From assembly GCA_003242955.1 (NCBI GenBank), contig QJPH01000203.1:1-35698 (forward strand): a stretch of DNA of 35,698 bases. The letters are read 5' to 3'. The notes under the pieces were generated by a model. That model was not told the origin of the DNA and did no database searches. It worked only from the letters and a program-made list of their open reading frames with translations. The translations under genes and the position numbers were made by a program. The DNA comes from Candidatus Methylumidiphilus alinenensis. GTDB lineage: Bacteria; Pseudomonadota; Gammaproteobacteria; Methylococcales; Methylococcaceae. Below are positions 1 through 8,526 of this stretch, one piece after another (positions within the stretch are counted from its first letter, which is position 1; every line of letters begins with the position of its first letter).

Positions 1-452
1 CGAAAGTGGCCATCCCCGAAACCAAACCAGAACCGCTGCGCGTCAAACCGGAAACCGTTGTCATCAAGGAGTATACCCCCGACGCCGCATTGCAGCTTTT
101 AGGTTTGCTACAAAAAGAGGCCCGCTTTATCGACTTTGCCCAAGAAGATGTCAGCCAATATTCAGACGCTGACATCGGCGCGGCGGCGCGGGTCGTTCAC
201 GAGGGTTGCCGCAAAGTGCTGCGCCAACATTTTGTATTGGACCCTGTGCGTACGGAACCCGAAGGCAAACGCATCACCCTACCCAAAGGATTCGACGCGG
301 GCAGCATCCGCATCACCGGCAATATCATAGGCACTGCCCCGTTTACGGGTACTCTGGTGCATCGCGGTTGGAGGGCGACCGAGATTAAGCTGCCTAAAAT
401 CACTGAAGGCCATAATGTGAAAATCGTCGCTCCTGCGGAGGTCGAGCTATGA
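1..452 (+). CDS. DUF2760 domain protein, 5'-truncated by window edge
   Basis: The frame is open to the left edge, so the gene very probably starts outside the window; the first in-window start-type codon is a GTG at 6. The visible 148 residues resemble the C-terminal domain of DUF2760 proteins, with the stretches ALQLLGLLQKEARFIDF and FTGTLVHRGWRA that I associate with that family. Its molecular function is unknown. The stop overlaps the start of the next gene by 4 bp (ATGA), so translation is probably coupled to the Hsp70-family gene. In other proteobacteria DUF2760 genes are, as I recall, commonly next to Hsp70-like genes, suggesting a cofactor or client role; that is inference. No signal peptide can be judged because the N terminus is missing. 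Confidence 0.8.
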   Translation, partial: KVAIPETKPEPLRVKPETVVIKEYTPDAALQLLGLLQKEARFIDFAQEDVSQYSDADIGAAARVVHEGCRKVLRQHFVLDPVRTEPEGKRITLPKGFDAGSIRITGNIIGTAPFTGTLVHRGWRATEIKLPKITEGHNVKIVAPAEVEL

Positions 453-2446
453 GCGAAAATTCCCGTTTTTCCGTAGGCATCGATTTGGGAACGACCAACA
501 GCGTCGTATCCTATTTGGAATTGAGCCAATGCGACGGCGAACATGCCCCATTGCATGTGTTGCCGATCCCCCAACTGACCAGTCCCGGTTTGGTTGGCGA
601 AAAATACCAATTGCCCTCTTTCGTTTACCAAGCCCACGAATCGGAACTGGCCGAAGGCGACATCGCTTTGCCTTGGGACGATGCGCCCGAGGCCGTGGTT
701 GGCGAAATCGCCCGCCAACTAGGCAGCAAAACGCCCATCCGCCTAGTCTCCAGTGCCAAGAGTTGGCTATGCCACAGCGGTGTAGACTGCCGATCAGACA
801 TTCTGCCAGTGCAATCACCGGAAGAAGTGCCGCGCATTTCGCCGTTTCAAGCTTCCGTCGATTACCTGCGGCATATGCGCGATGCTTGGAACGACCAATT
901 CCCTGACGACCCGTTGAGCGACCAAGAATTGGTCATCACCGTACCCGCCTCATTCGACCCGGCGGCTAGGGAACTGACCGTGGAGGCGGCCCATTCCTTG
1001 GGGCTGCGCCAAGCGATCCTCCTAGAGGAACCTCAATCTGCCCTTTACAGTTGGATCCAAGCCAGTGAAGGGGGCTGGCGCAAGCAGGCCAAACCTGGCG
1101 ATGTCATCATGGTCGTCGATGTGGGTGGCGGAACGACCGACTTATCCCTGATTGCCGTCACCGAGGACGGTGGCAATTTGGTGCTTAACCGGATTGCCAT
1201 CGGCGACCATATTCTGTTGGGTGGCGATAACATGGACTTGGCATTGGCCTATGTCCTGAAGATGAAGATGGAAAAAGAAGGCAAGCGCTTGGAGCCATGG
1301 CAGATCCAAGCCTTGATGCATGGTTGCCGCGATGCCAAAGAAACCCTGTTGTCCGACCCGGACGCGGAGGAAGTCGCTGTAGTCGTCCCTAGCCGTGGTT
1401 CCTCGTTAATTGGCGGCACACTTCGCACCGCACTGACCCGCGATGAAGTCAGCCGTACCCTAGTGGAAGGCTTTTTCCCCAAGGTCAAAGCCTCCGACCG
1501 ACCGGCGGCGCAGACGCGTAGCGGCTTGACCACCCTTGGCCTACCCTACGCCAAAGATGCCCGCATCACCTGCCATGTGGCCGCTTTTCTCGCTAGGCAA
1601 GTCAATGCAACCGAAGAACTTGCTGGCTTCAACCCGCCGCCCGATGCGACTTTCATACACCCCACGGCCTTGTTATTGAATGGGGGCGTGTTCAAATCCG
1701 ACTCCCTTGCCCACCGACTGCTAGAAGTGCTCAATAATTGGCTCGTCGGGGAGGGTGCTCCCGAAGCCCGCCTGCTGGCCGGTGCCGACCTGGACTTGGC
1801 TGTGGCGCGGGGTGCTGCTTATTACGGTTATGTCCGCCAAGGCAAGGGCGTGCGCATCCGGGGCGGTACGGCGGCAGCCTATTATGTCGGCGTGGAGAGC
1901 GCAATGCCGGCGGTCCCTGGCTTCCCGCCGCCATTGGAAGCCTTGTGCATTGCCCCCTTCGGCATGGAAGAAGGCACTGGCGTGGAACTGCCCCACGACG
2001 AATTTGGGCTGGTGGTTGGCGAACCCGTGCGTTTCCGCTTTTTTGGCTCCAACGTGCGCCGCGACGACGTGGTCGGCACCCGCCTAGATTACTGGGACGA
2101 GGACGAGTTGCGGGAACTCAACGAAATCGAAGTTCATCTGTCGTCTGAAAACCGCCGACCCGGCGAAGTCGTGCCCGTCCACCTCGCCGCCAAAGTGACC
2201 GAAGTGGGCACCCTGCAACTTGAAGCCGTCGCCACCGGCAACGGCGAGCGCTGGAAAGTGGAATTCGATGTCCGCGCCGGGGAAACCCCAGTCTCTGACG
2301 AACCTTCCAGTTTTGACGAAGTGCCTGAAAACCCCGTCGAGTTTTTGGATGAGGAGGTAGAGGCTGGGGAGGAATTGGAAGACAACACAGGGGAATCGAG
2401 TGATGAAGGACAACCCGTGAAAAAGTCGCTATGGCCGTTTAAATAA
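449..2446 (+). CDS. Hsp70-family (DnaK-like) ATPase, 665 aa
   Basis: An actin-fold Hsp70 ATPase. Phosphate-1 loop GIDLGTTNS lies at residues 10-18, phosphate-2 loop VVDVGGGTTDLSL near 220-232, GGDNMDLALA shortly after, and the adenosine-binding LLNGGVF near 408. A beta-rich segment follows from about 480. The last ~60 residues are strongly acidic, ending in a basic/aromatic KKSLWPFK tail. It lacks the canonical DnaK EEVD-like end and full helical lid, so it is not housekeeping DnaK but a diverged paralogue. Predicted cytosolic ATP-dependent chaperone-like protein; client unknown. Start ATG overlaps the stop of the DUF2760 gene. It is related to the larger Hsp70-family gene downstream, from which it is separated by accessory DNA. 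Family assignment is firm; role is inferred. Confidence 0.93.
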   Translation: MSENSRFSVGIDLGTTNSVVSYLELSQCDGEHAPLHVLPIPQLTSPGLVGEKYQLPSFVYQAHESELAEGDIALPWDDAPEAVVGEIARQLGSKTPIRLVSSAKSWLCHSGVDCRSDILPVQSPEEVPRISPFQASVDYLRHMRDAWNDQFPDDPLSDQELVITVPASFDPAARELTVEAAHSLGLRQAILLEEPQSALYSWIQASEGGWRKQAKPGDVIMVVDVGGGTTDLSLIAVTEDGGNLVLNRIAIGDHILLGGDNMDLALAYVLKMKMEKEGKRLEPWQIQALMHGCRDAKETLLSDPDAEEVAVVVPSRGSSLIGGTLRTALTRDEVSRTLVEGFFPKVKASDRPAAQTRSGLTTLGLPYAKDARITCHVAAFLARQVNATEELAGFNPPPDATFIHPTALLLNGGVFKSDSLAHRLLEVLNNWLVGEGAPEARLLAGADLDLAVARGAAYYGYVRQGKGVRIRGGTAAAYYVGVESAMPAVPGFPPPLEALCIAPFGMEEGTGVELPHDEFGLVVGEPVRFRFFGSNVRRDDVVGTRLDYWDEDELRELNEIEVHLSSENRRPGEVVPVHLAAKVTEVGTLQLEAVATGNGERWKVEFDVRAGETPVSDEPSSFDEVPENPVEFLDEEVEAGEELEDNTGESSDEGQPVKKSLWPFK

Positions 2447-2467
2447 CTGGTTTCGCGCAACGTACCT

Positions 2468-2569
2468 TTGAATCTCAACATGTAGCCCGGATGGAGCTGC
2501 TTGCGGCGCAATCCGGGAGAACGTGGTCACACACCCGGATTGCGCCGCAAGCGGCTCCATCCGGGCTAC
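2468..2569. repeat. REP-like palindrome (GTAGCCCGGATGGAG family), full copy
   Basis: Arms at 2482-2517 and 2534-2569 are 36 bp each and complementary with a single mismatch, separated by 16 bp. The preceding 14 bp (TTGAATCTCAACAT) recur before a half-copy near 10763. It lies 22 bp past the Hsp70 stop and could act as a transcript-end hairpin for both convergent genes, although there is no T-run. Confidence 0.9.
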
Positions 2570-2601
2570 GGCCTACGCGGTTGTGCAATATCAGTTGATG
2601 A

Positions 2602-3174
2602 CTAAACGCTGAAATCGACGGGCTGGAAATCTTTCGGTATCTCTACCTCAAATGCCTCGTCTTGGATGCGGGCTAGATACAAACCCTGGCTTAACACCCT
2701 GTTTCTAAGCCGCTCGGGAATGTCCACCGCCGCAAGGATGTCAAACAGCTTCTTACCTTTGTGCTCAGGGAAAAACTTGGGGAAGCGGTGCAAAATGTCG
2801 AGCAATTGCGTAATGCTGTCTTCGCGCAGATGGCTTTTCACCTCGACGATAAAGGCCGTGTTCACCTCGCCGTTCGCATAGGCCAGCACATCCATCTCCA
2901 AACACTCGCCGTCCTTCCAAGCCTGCAATCGAGGGCTGACAACATCCATGCCAAAAGTTTGCCTGAATATTTTGTTCATCGCCGGCAGTGCCATCCCCTC
3001 GGTGAAACTGCCGAATTTGTTACCCAATGCACCGATTTGCTTACCCAGTTCACGGATAAAGCGGCTGGTTTCTTTCATCTCTTGGTCGGTTTCCTTCTGC
3101 GATTTTGACAACTCCGATATCATGGCGTGCAATTCCGCCCAATTGGGGATTTCTTGGTTTGTGGTTTCGCTCAT
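2602..3174 (-). CDS. PD-(D/E)XK nuclease-fold-like protein, 190 aa
   Basis: I chose the ATG at 3174 (MSETTNQEIP...) over an upstream start at 3267: the extra 31 residues look non-coding and the protein after 3174 has a normal composition. Residues ~15-60 form a predicted coiled coil (SELSKSQKETDQEMKETSRF). The second half shows the restriction-endonuclease-fold pattern: an aspartate in LEMDVLAY, then the E-x-K motif in FIVEVKSHL, followed by helices. This matches DUF3782-type uncharacterised proteins, a family common in cyanobacteria and repeat-rich genomes, whose substrate is unknown. The gene stands alone, convergent to the Hsp70-family gene and bounded by repeats, which suggests lateral acquisition. 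Nuclease activity is inferred from motif order only. Confidence 0.75.
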   Translation of the reverse strand: MSETTNQEIPNWAELHAMISELSKSQKETDQEMKETSRFIRELGKQIGALGNKFGSFTEGMALPAMNKIFRQTFGMDVVSPRLQAWKDGECLEMDVLAYANGEVNTAFIVEVKSHLREDSITQLLDILHRFPKFFPEHKGKKLFDILAAVDIPERLRNRVLSQGLYLARIQDEAFEVEIPKDFQPVDFSV

Positions 3175-3384
3175 GGCGGTGGTTCCATCGTAGTAAGGGG
3201 TAGCTGGAAGTTGCGTGGTTTGGGGCAAACATCTTTCAGGCTGATTGTAGCGGGTTCCTGTAGGCAAGGAAAAGTTTTATGCTCGTCGTCAACACAAGTC
3301 CCGCTGGGTGTAAAATCACCCAATGGGCCTTTTGTTCTCGTTCCCAAGCTCCAGATCTTATCGTTATACACAAGTGTTGGAGGC

Positions 3385-3567
3385 CCGTCTTTTCGGCAGG
3401 GATGCCGAAATCCAGCGTCCAGGGATGGCAAACTATGGGCCGCGACAGGTGTCCTTGTATCCATGTCCATGACGCTACGGGCTGGCAAGTTACCTGAATC
3501 AAGCACTTGTACAACCGACTGGCTACCGTCCATGGCCTGGATTTCGGCATCCCTGCCGAAATGACGG
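3385..3567. repeat. Palindromic repeat family R2, copy 1 (183 bp, 31-bp inverted ends)
   Basis: Terminal arms 3385-3415 and 3537-3567 are complementary over 31 bp with one mismatch (consensus starts CCGTCATTTCGGCAGGGATG). The interior contains GGCAAGTTACCTGAATCAAG and ACCGTCCATGG, which recur in the copies near 4498, 10891 and 29441. No coding capacity; likely a non-autonomous element or large REP-type palindrome. Confidence 0.88.
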
Positions 3568-3822
3568 CTTTTCCGGCTTGCCCGGACTTGTGTATGGCGA
3601 CGAGGGTTCCAGCCTGGGAATGCGGCGGAGAAGGTCCTGCTTCGGGTAGAAGTGCATATTGGTAGCCAATTCAAAATCAAAATCCACATAATTTAAAAGC
3701 ATCGTGACACAACAGCAAAACCATTGTTCATACATTGCACCTGACAACACCAGTTGTCAACGCCAAACTAATGGCTCATTTGTTAGGTATTGCCTTTTTC
3801 ATTACCTGACAAATACTATACA

Positions 3823-3944
3823 TACAGCGTTTTTAATATCGAATAGTTACTTGTTGGGTTATACCATTTTGCAAAGCACAGACACACAGGATAGTTTGAA
3901 TGAGTGTCTATTATTATTTTCCTTTGTTAAGAAAAAACGCTGTA
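3823..3944. mobile_element. TA-bounded MITE, copy A (122 bp)
   Basis: Begins TA-CAGCGTTTTTAATATC and ends AAAAAACGCTG-TA, so the ends are inverted repeats and a TA dinucleotide lies at each boundary. This is the pattern expected for IS630/Tc1-type TA target duplication. It encodes nothing. Confidence 0.85.
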
Positions 3945-4154
3945 CATGAATGCAAATCGGGACTCCTAGCGGTGAAAAAAATGGCACATAGGCCGTTTTG
4001 ACGGTCAACAAAAGACGCTGCCAAAACGACGGAACAAGCCTGTTGCGCCCTACCGCATTGAGGGAAGCCCATAGGTGCATTATTATACGCGTTTAAATGA
4101 TTGGTTGGCATACATTTCTGCAAAAGGTATGTGAAGCATAGAGAAATCTTGATA

Positions 4155-4276
4155 TACAGCATTTTCATCTTAAAAATATACCTAAAACAGACATTCCGTT
4201 AAACCTTCATGTTAACCGAATAACCTGTGCTATCATACCCACTACAAAGTAACTCTTTGATGTTGAAAATGCTGTA
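4155..4276. mobile_element. TA-bounded MITE, copy B (122 bp)
   Basis: Begins TA-CAGCATTTTCATCTT and ends GATGTTGAAAATGCTG-TA. The two ends carry a matching G-to-A / C-to-T variant (CAGCATTTT instead of CAGCGTTTT), so the ends have stayed complementary. Same length as copy A, with a different AT-rich interior. Confidence 0.87.
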
Positions 4277-4497
4277 ATGAGAATTATCCGATCTGCAATA
4301 CCGAACCTCTCAAACAATTTATTTTGGATGTAATATTCCGTATTTTTGGAGCCTTTCAAATGGCACTGTTAGTTTTATCGCTTAGGACAAAAATTAAACG
4401 GCACTAATGATTTCTAACAATATGCCTACTTTGCATACCAAGAAGCAGAGCTTCCAAAGCCTAGTTCCCAAGCTGGAGCTTGGGAACCAGAGAACGT

Positions 4498-4755
4498 CGT
4501 CATTCCGGTCAGGGATGCCGGAATCCAGCGTCCAAGGATGGCAAACTATGGGCTGCGACAGGTGTCCTTGTATCCATGTCCATGACGCTACGGGCTGGCA
4601 AGTTACCTTAATCAAGCACTTGCACAGCCGACTGGTTACCGTCCATGGACTGGATTGGCTCACCACATCCATGTGGTTCGGGCTTCGCCCCGCGCTTCGC
4701 GCGTCCAAATTCGTTCCCGACGAATTTGTCGGCATCCATGCCGAAATGACGACTT
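4498..4755. repeat. Palindromic repeat family R2, copy 2 with internal insertion
   Basis: From 4498 the sequence follows copy 1 almost base for base for about 150 bp (including GGCAAGTTACCTTAATCAAG). After TGGACTGGATT at about 4655 it diverges into about 70 bp with their own small hairpins, then returns to the family right end (GTCGGCATCCATGCCGAAAT, ending GACG). This looks like a copy that received a nested palindromic insertion. Confidence 0.8.
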
Positions 4756-4836
4756 TTCCAGCTTGCTTGGACTTTTGTATATCGGCGAGAGATGGGGCTT
4801 GGGAACCAGCAAAATTAGATAAGGCAAACACTTAAA

Positions 4837-5175
4837 ATGAAAAAACTACCCATAGACCGTACAGACCTAATTCTCGCACTAACCACAAACTTTGTGATGA
4901 CCGAAAGTGCATATTCCCTAGACAGAGAAACCGGGTCTTTGATTTTATTTAACGAGGAATTTAAGGACGATCCTGACTACGGAATACCCGAGGACATTCA
5001 GGACAACCCCCGTTATCTGCATATCACCCCGTTTGAATCCTATGAGACTTACTCGATTATGGAGGATTTTATCGACACGCTGGAACCGGGTAAGATTGCC
5101 GACTGCTTGACGCGAGCGATCAATGGCAAGAAACCATTTCGACATTTCAAGGACACTTTAGGTGATTTCCAATAA
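4837..5175 (+). CDS. UPF0158-family protein, C-terminally shortened, 112 aa
   Basis: The sequence matches the UPF0158 pattern as I recall it: an N-terminal AYSLDRETG segment, a central RYLHITPFESYETYSIMEDFI block, and a late PFRHFKDTL motif. Function is unknown; these are small cytosolic proteins. Members usually continue 30-40 residues past FKDxL, with a helix rich in Arg/Trp/Glu, but here the frame stops three residues later (GDFQ-stop). The downstream DNA is a palindromic repeat, so the C terminus appears to have been lost to repeat insertion or deletion. The start ATG follows an A-rich stretch without a strong Shine-Dalgarno. Probably a decaying gene or a naturally short member. Confidence 0.65.
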   Translation: MKKLPIDRTDLILALTTNFVMTESAYSLDRETGSLILFNEEFKDDPDYGIPEDIQDNPRYLHITPFESYETYSIMEDFIDTLEPGKIADCLTRAINGKKPFRHFKDTLGDFQ

Positions 5176-5241
5176 TGAATCCACCAAAACCGAAATGAAT
5201 TGTCCACGAGAATCACAAACACCTTCTTCGCAAATCACCTT

Positions 5242-5292
5242 GCCAAGCTGGAGCTTGGCGTTCCTTCAGGGAGCGCCAAGCACCAGCTTGGC
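5242..5292. repeat. Small palindrome GCCAAGCTGG...CCAGCTTGGC
   Basis: Outer arms 5242-5251 and 5283-5292 are perfectly complementary over 10 bp, and the left half also contains its own palindrome (CCAAGCTGGAGCTTGG, 5243-5258). Related CAAGCTGGAGCTTGG fragments occur near 4468 and 29565. Confidence 0.8.
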
Positions 5293-5384
5293 CTTTGGAT
5301 GGGATGTTCTTTATTGGATATTACCTTATCCGACAAGGAACTTAATGGAATAAAAACCTCTCTTACTTGTAAATATTTGATTGT

Positions 5385-8213
5385 GTGAAATTTCCTCAAG
5401 CCCAAACCCTAGCGGTCCCCATGCCTCCCGAACCTAACCTTCAAGCCCGCTACGTCGTCGGCATTGACTTGGGCACTACCCATACTGTCGTGGCCTACGC
5501 CGACACCTCCAAGACTGGTAATCTCGACATCGAGATTTTCAACATTGCCCAATTGACCGGTGCAGGCGAAATCAGTACCCTCCCCTTGCTACCATCGGTT
5601 CGCTACCATCCCGCACCAGGAGAGATGGCGGAATCCGACACTCGCCTGCCTTGGTCTGAGGCTGGGGAAGTAGAAACCCGTCCAATCATCGGCGAACTGG
5701 CCCGGCTGTTGGGTTCAAGAACCCATGGACGCACTATCACTAGCGCCAAAAGTTGGTTGTCCCACGAGGCGGTGGATCGCAACGCACCTATCCTGCCCTG
5801 GGGCGCGGCGGAGGGAGTTGCAAAGATTTCGCCGGTCGAGGCCAGCGCTTCCTATCTTGCCCAGGTGCGGTCGGCTTGGAATGACGGTTTCCCCAACGAC
5901 CCTCTGGAACAACAGGAAATAGTCGTCACCGTTCCTGCTTCGTTTGACGAGGCAGCCCGAAGCCTGACGTTAAATGCGGCACTCATGGCAGGGCTGAGCA
6001 ATGTCCGTCTTCTTGAGGAACCGCAAGCGGCCTGTTACGACTGGGTCTGGAGCCATCGGGAAAATCTAGCCGGCGATCTTGAGGGGGTCCGCCTACTACT
6101 GGTGATTGATGTCGGCGGAGGCACAACCGACCTGACTCTGATCAAAGTGGAACCGGGCAACCGACAAGCCCAACTCACCCGCATCGGCGTAGGCGACCAT
6201 CTGATGCTGGGCGGTGACAATCTGGACCTCACTTTAGCCCATATCGTCGAACAACAACTGTCATCCGCACACCGCTTGAGGGCAGCCGAGCTTTCCCAAG
6301 TCGTCGAACAGTGTCGCCTAGCCAAGGAAAGCCTGCTTGGCGAAGATGCCCCGGATCACGCGTCCGTCACCTTGCTGGGTGCGGGTGCAAAACTGGTTGG
6401 CGGGTCTAAATCTACCGAACTGAACAGGGAACATGTCCGTAAGATGGTATTGGAGGGCTTTTTCCCACTCACTGGCTTAGACGAAATGCCTGAGCGCAAA
6501 CGTAGCGGTGTGGTGGAATTCGGCTTGCCCTACGCACCGGACCCTGCCATCAGCAGGCACTTGGCAGCATTTCTAGACCAACACCGTCTAGCGATGTCCG
6601 AAGCCTTGAATGGCGAAAATACGGCTATGCCAGATGCCGTGCTATTAAACGGTGGAATGTTCCTGAGCCCTATTATCGCCAATCGCTTGCTGGAACTTCT
6701 GCAGGTTTGGCGGCATGGACAACCACCCAAACACCTGATCAATGGCCGACCCGATCAAGCCGTTGCCCATGGCGCAGTCGCTTACGCACTGGCAAGGCGT
6801 GGCTTATCGATAGGCAAAATCGGCGGAGGCTCGGCCCGCACCTATTTTCTATTGGTAGACACAGGAAATGAAGAAATTAAGCAGGGTGTCTGTCTCCTGC
6901 CGCGTGGCAGCGAGGAAGGACATGAGGTATTTCTATCTGGACGTAGCTTTGCCCTGACTTTAGGCGTTCCAGTGCGCTTCCATTTGGTTTCTTCGATTGC
7001 CGACACCCACTGGAAGCCGGGCGACATCGTAGAAATAGAAGACGGCCAATTTGCTCCATTGCCCCCCTTAGCCGTCGCTCTAGACCGTCAAGCCAGCCAA
7101 GGCCGTGAAGAAGTCATGGTGCAACTGGCTGCCTCGCTGACTGAAATTGGAACCTTGAAAATCCAATGCGCCGATGCGTCCGATTCGCAACGACGCTGGG
7201 ATGTAGAATTCCAACTGCGCCAACAGCACAGCATTGCCCCCCAGATATTATCGAAACACATGCCCCACCCCAAGGCAACAGAAGCCATTGAAATTATCCA
7301 GATGGCGTTTGGCAAAAAAACCCGCTTGATTGATTCAAAGCAAATAAAAGTCTTGCGGGCAGAACTTGAAAAACTTTTGGGCAAGCGCGATTCATGGGAA
7401 ACCCCGCTGTTACGCGAATTATTTTCCGCCTTGCTGGAAGGCTTGCCCCACCGCCGACGCACCGATGCCCATGAACGTGTCTGGTTGAGCCTTACCGGGT
7501 ATTGCCTACGCCCCGGCTTCGGTTATCCGTTGGACGAATGGCGGGTGGAGCAAATCTGGGCAATTTACGAATTCGGTTTGCAGCACCAGACCGAAAGCCA
7601 AAACTGGGCCGAATGGTGGACACTCTGGCGGCGCATTGCGGGCGGTTTGAATGCCGAGGCACAGGGCAGACTGTTTGCCGCATTATCCGACTTTATCAAC
7701 CCAGAGAAAGCCAAGCGTGGCAATTTGCCCACCTTGAGCAAGAAGCGCGGTTATGAAGACATGTTGCGCCTAGCCGCTGTGCTGGAACGCTTGCCATTAG
7801 CCGACAAGACGGTACTAGGCGGCTGGCTGTTAAGCCGCTTGGGTAAACCAGGCGAACCAGCGGAGGTCGGCTGGGCTCTGGGCAGGGTCGGTGCGCGCAT
7901 TCCCTTCCATGGCGGCATAGAAGGAGTGGTCACCCGCGAGACCGCAGAGGAATGGTTGTCGGCACTATTGGATTTTGATTGGAAAAAAACCGCCACTGCC
8001 GGTTTTGCCGCCACTTTGCTTGCCCGAATGACCGGAGATCGTGAACGGGACATAAGCCCGGACATGCGGACCAAAATCATGGAACGGCTACGCGTGGCTA
8101 AAGCGCCCGAGTCATGGCTAGTCATGGTCAGAGAAGTCAAAGAACTGGATGAAGCGGATGAAAAGCGGATTTTTGGCGAAGCTCTGCCGCCAGGATTGAA
8201 GTTGCTTGTTTAG
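5385..8213 (+). CDS. Hsp70-family protein with long C-terminal extension (DUF3731-type), 942 aa
   Basis: The first ~480 residues are an Hsp70/actin-fold ATPase: phosphate-1 loop GIDLGTTHT at 26-34, VVTVPASFDEAARS, phosphate-2 loop VIDVGGGTTDLTL near 240, GGDNLDLTLA, and adenosine motif LLNGGMF near 420. A beta-rich segment follows, then from about residue 640 a ~300-residue helical region (LSLTGYCLRPGFGYPLDEWR, GWALGRVGARIPFHGG) that I match to the DUF3731 extension found only on such Hsp70-like proteins. The annotated start is a GTG; an internal ATG at 5421 (MPPEPNLQ) would give 930 aa and is equally possible, since neither has a strong ribosome site. Likely a partner of the 665-aa Hsp70 upstream. 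Biological role unknown. Confidence 0.92.
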   Translation: MKFPQAQTLAVPMPPEPNLQARYVVGIDLGTTHTVVAYADTSKTGNLDIEIFNIAQLTGAGEISTLPLLPSVRYHPAPGEMAESDTRLPWSEAGEVETRPIIGELARLLGSRTHGRTITSAKSWLSHEAVDRNAPILPWGAAEGVAKISPVEASASYLAQVRSAWNDGFPNDPLEQQEIVVTVPASFDEAARSLTLNAALMAGLSNVRLLEEPQAACYDWVWSHRENLAGDLEGVRLLLVIDVGGGTTDLTLIKVEPGNRQAQLTRIGVGDHLMLGGDNLDLTLAHIVEQQLSSAHRLRAAELSQVVEQCRLAKESLLGEDAPDHASVTLLGAGAKLVGGSKSTELNREHVRKMVLEGFFPLTGLDEMPERKRSGVVEFGLPYAPDPAISRHLAAFLDQHRLAMSEALNGENTAMPDAVLLNGGMFLSPIIANRLLELLQVWRHGQPPKHLINGRPDQAVAHGAVAYALARRGLSIGKIGGGSARTYFLLVDTGNEEIKQGVCLLPRGSEEGHEVFLSGRSFALTLGVPVRFHLVSSIADTHWKPGDIVEIEDGQFAPLPPLAVALDRQASQGREEVMVQLAASLTEIGTLKIQCADASDSQRRWDVEFQLRQQHSIAPQILSKHMPHPKATEAIEIIQMAFGKKTRLIDSKQIKVLRAELEKLLGKRDSWETPLLRELFSALLEGLPHRRRTDAHERVWLSLTGYCLRPGFGYPLDEWRVEQIWAIYEFGLQHQTESQNWAEWWTLWRRIAGGLNAEAQGRLFAALSDFINPEKAKRGNLPTLSKKRGYEDMLRLAAVLERLPLADKTVLGGWLLSRLGKPGEPAEVGWALGRVGARIPFHGGIEGVVTRETAEEWLSALLDFDWKKTATAGFAATLLARMTGDRERDISPDMRTKIMERLRVAKAPESWLVMVREVKELDEADEKRIFGEALPPGLKLLV

Positions 8214-8526
8214 AGGGACGACCAACCATACTGTTGAATTAAGGGGTAGGTCGGCATCCCTATGCCGACTGGGTACACGGTTTGTCCCGGCGGCCAAGGG
8301 TTGCCGCCCTACGATTTGTTACGTGAGCGTGCTTATTTCAACAGTATTGCGACCAACCGGCCGCCCCTACGAAGATCGTGACCACAAACCCGAATTTTCG
8401 CTCGCCAAGCGGCTCTATCCTGGCCGACATTTTTTTTCGTGCTTTTCGTGGACTCTCTGTTTGCCTAGGGATCGTATTTTAATGGGATGTGCATACGTTA
8501 GCCTCCCACACTTATGCAAGAAATAT
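8214..8526. other. Intergenic repeats after the Hsp70 gene
   Basis: No supported gene. A perfect hairpin GTCGGCAT-CCCT-ATGCCGAC occupies 8250-8269, followed by a GGCGGCCAAGGGTTGCCGCC near-palindrome around 8290. The first resembles the GTCGGCAA...TTGCCGAC hairpin at 26525. An open frame across the region overlaps the aquaporin gene antisense and looks spurious. Confidence 0.6.

Larger units (their letters stand above)
3175..4836. other. 1.66-kb gene-free repeat region
   Basis: No convincing gene was found here. The region holds two copies of the palindromic repeat family described at 3385 and 4498 and two full MITEs at 3823 and 4155. It also has a small perfect hairpin (TGACAAC-ACCA-GTTGTCA, 3742-3759) and several CAAGCTGGAGCTTGGGAAC-type fragments near 3342, 4462 and 4793. 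Open frames within it overlap the palindromes on both strands and look like shadows. Confidence 0.75.

Noticed and set aside
2666-3193. Plus-strand frames opposite the PD-(D/E)XK-like gene
   Set aside because: They are antisense shadows of a better-supported gene with recognisable motifs and have no ribosome sites.
3640-3820. Possible small IS remnant with TGACAAC and TGTTAGGTA-type inverted pairs
   Set aside because: Only short imperfect pairs and no coding remnant; not enough to call an element.
4394-4835. Opposed ~145-aa frames within the R2 repeat
   Set aside because: Both strands are open because the region is palindromic; the encoded sequences recur wherever the repeat does.
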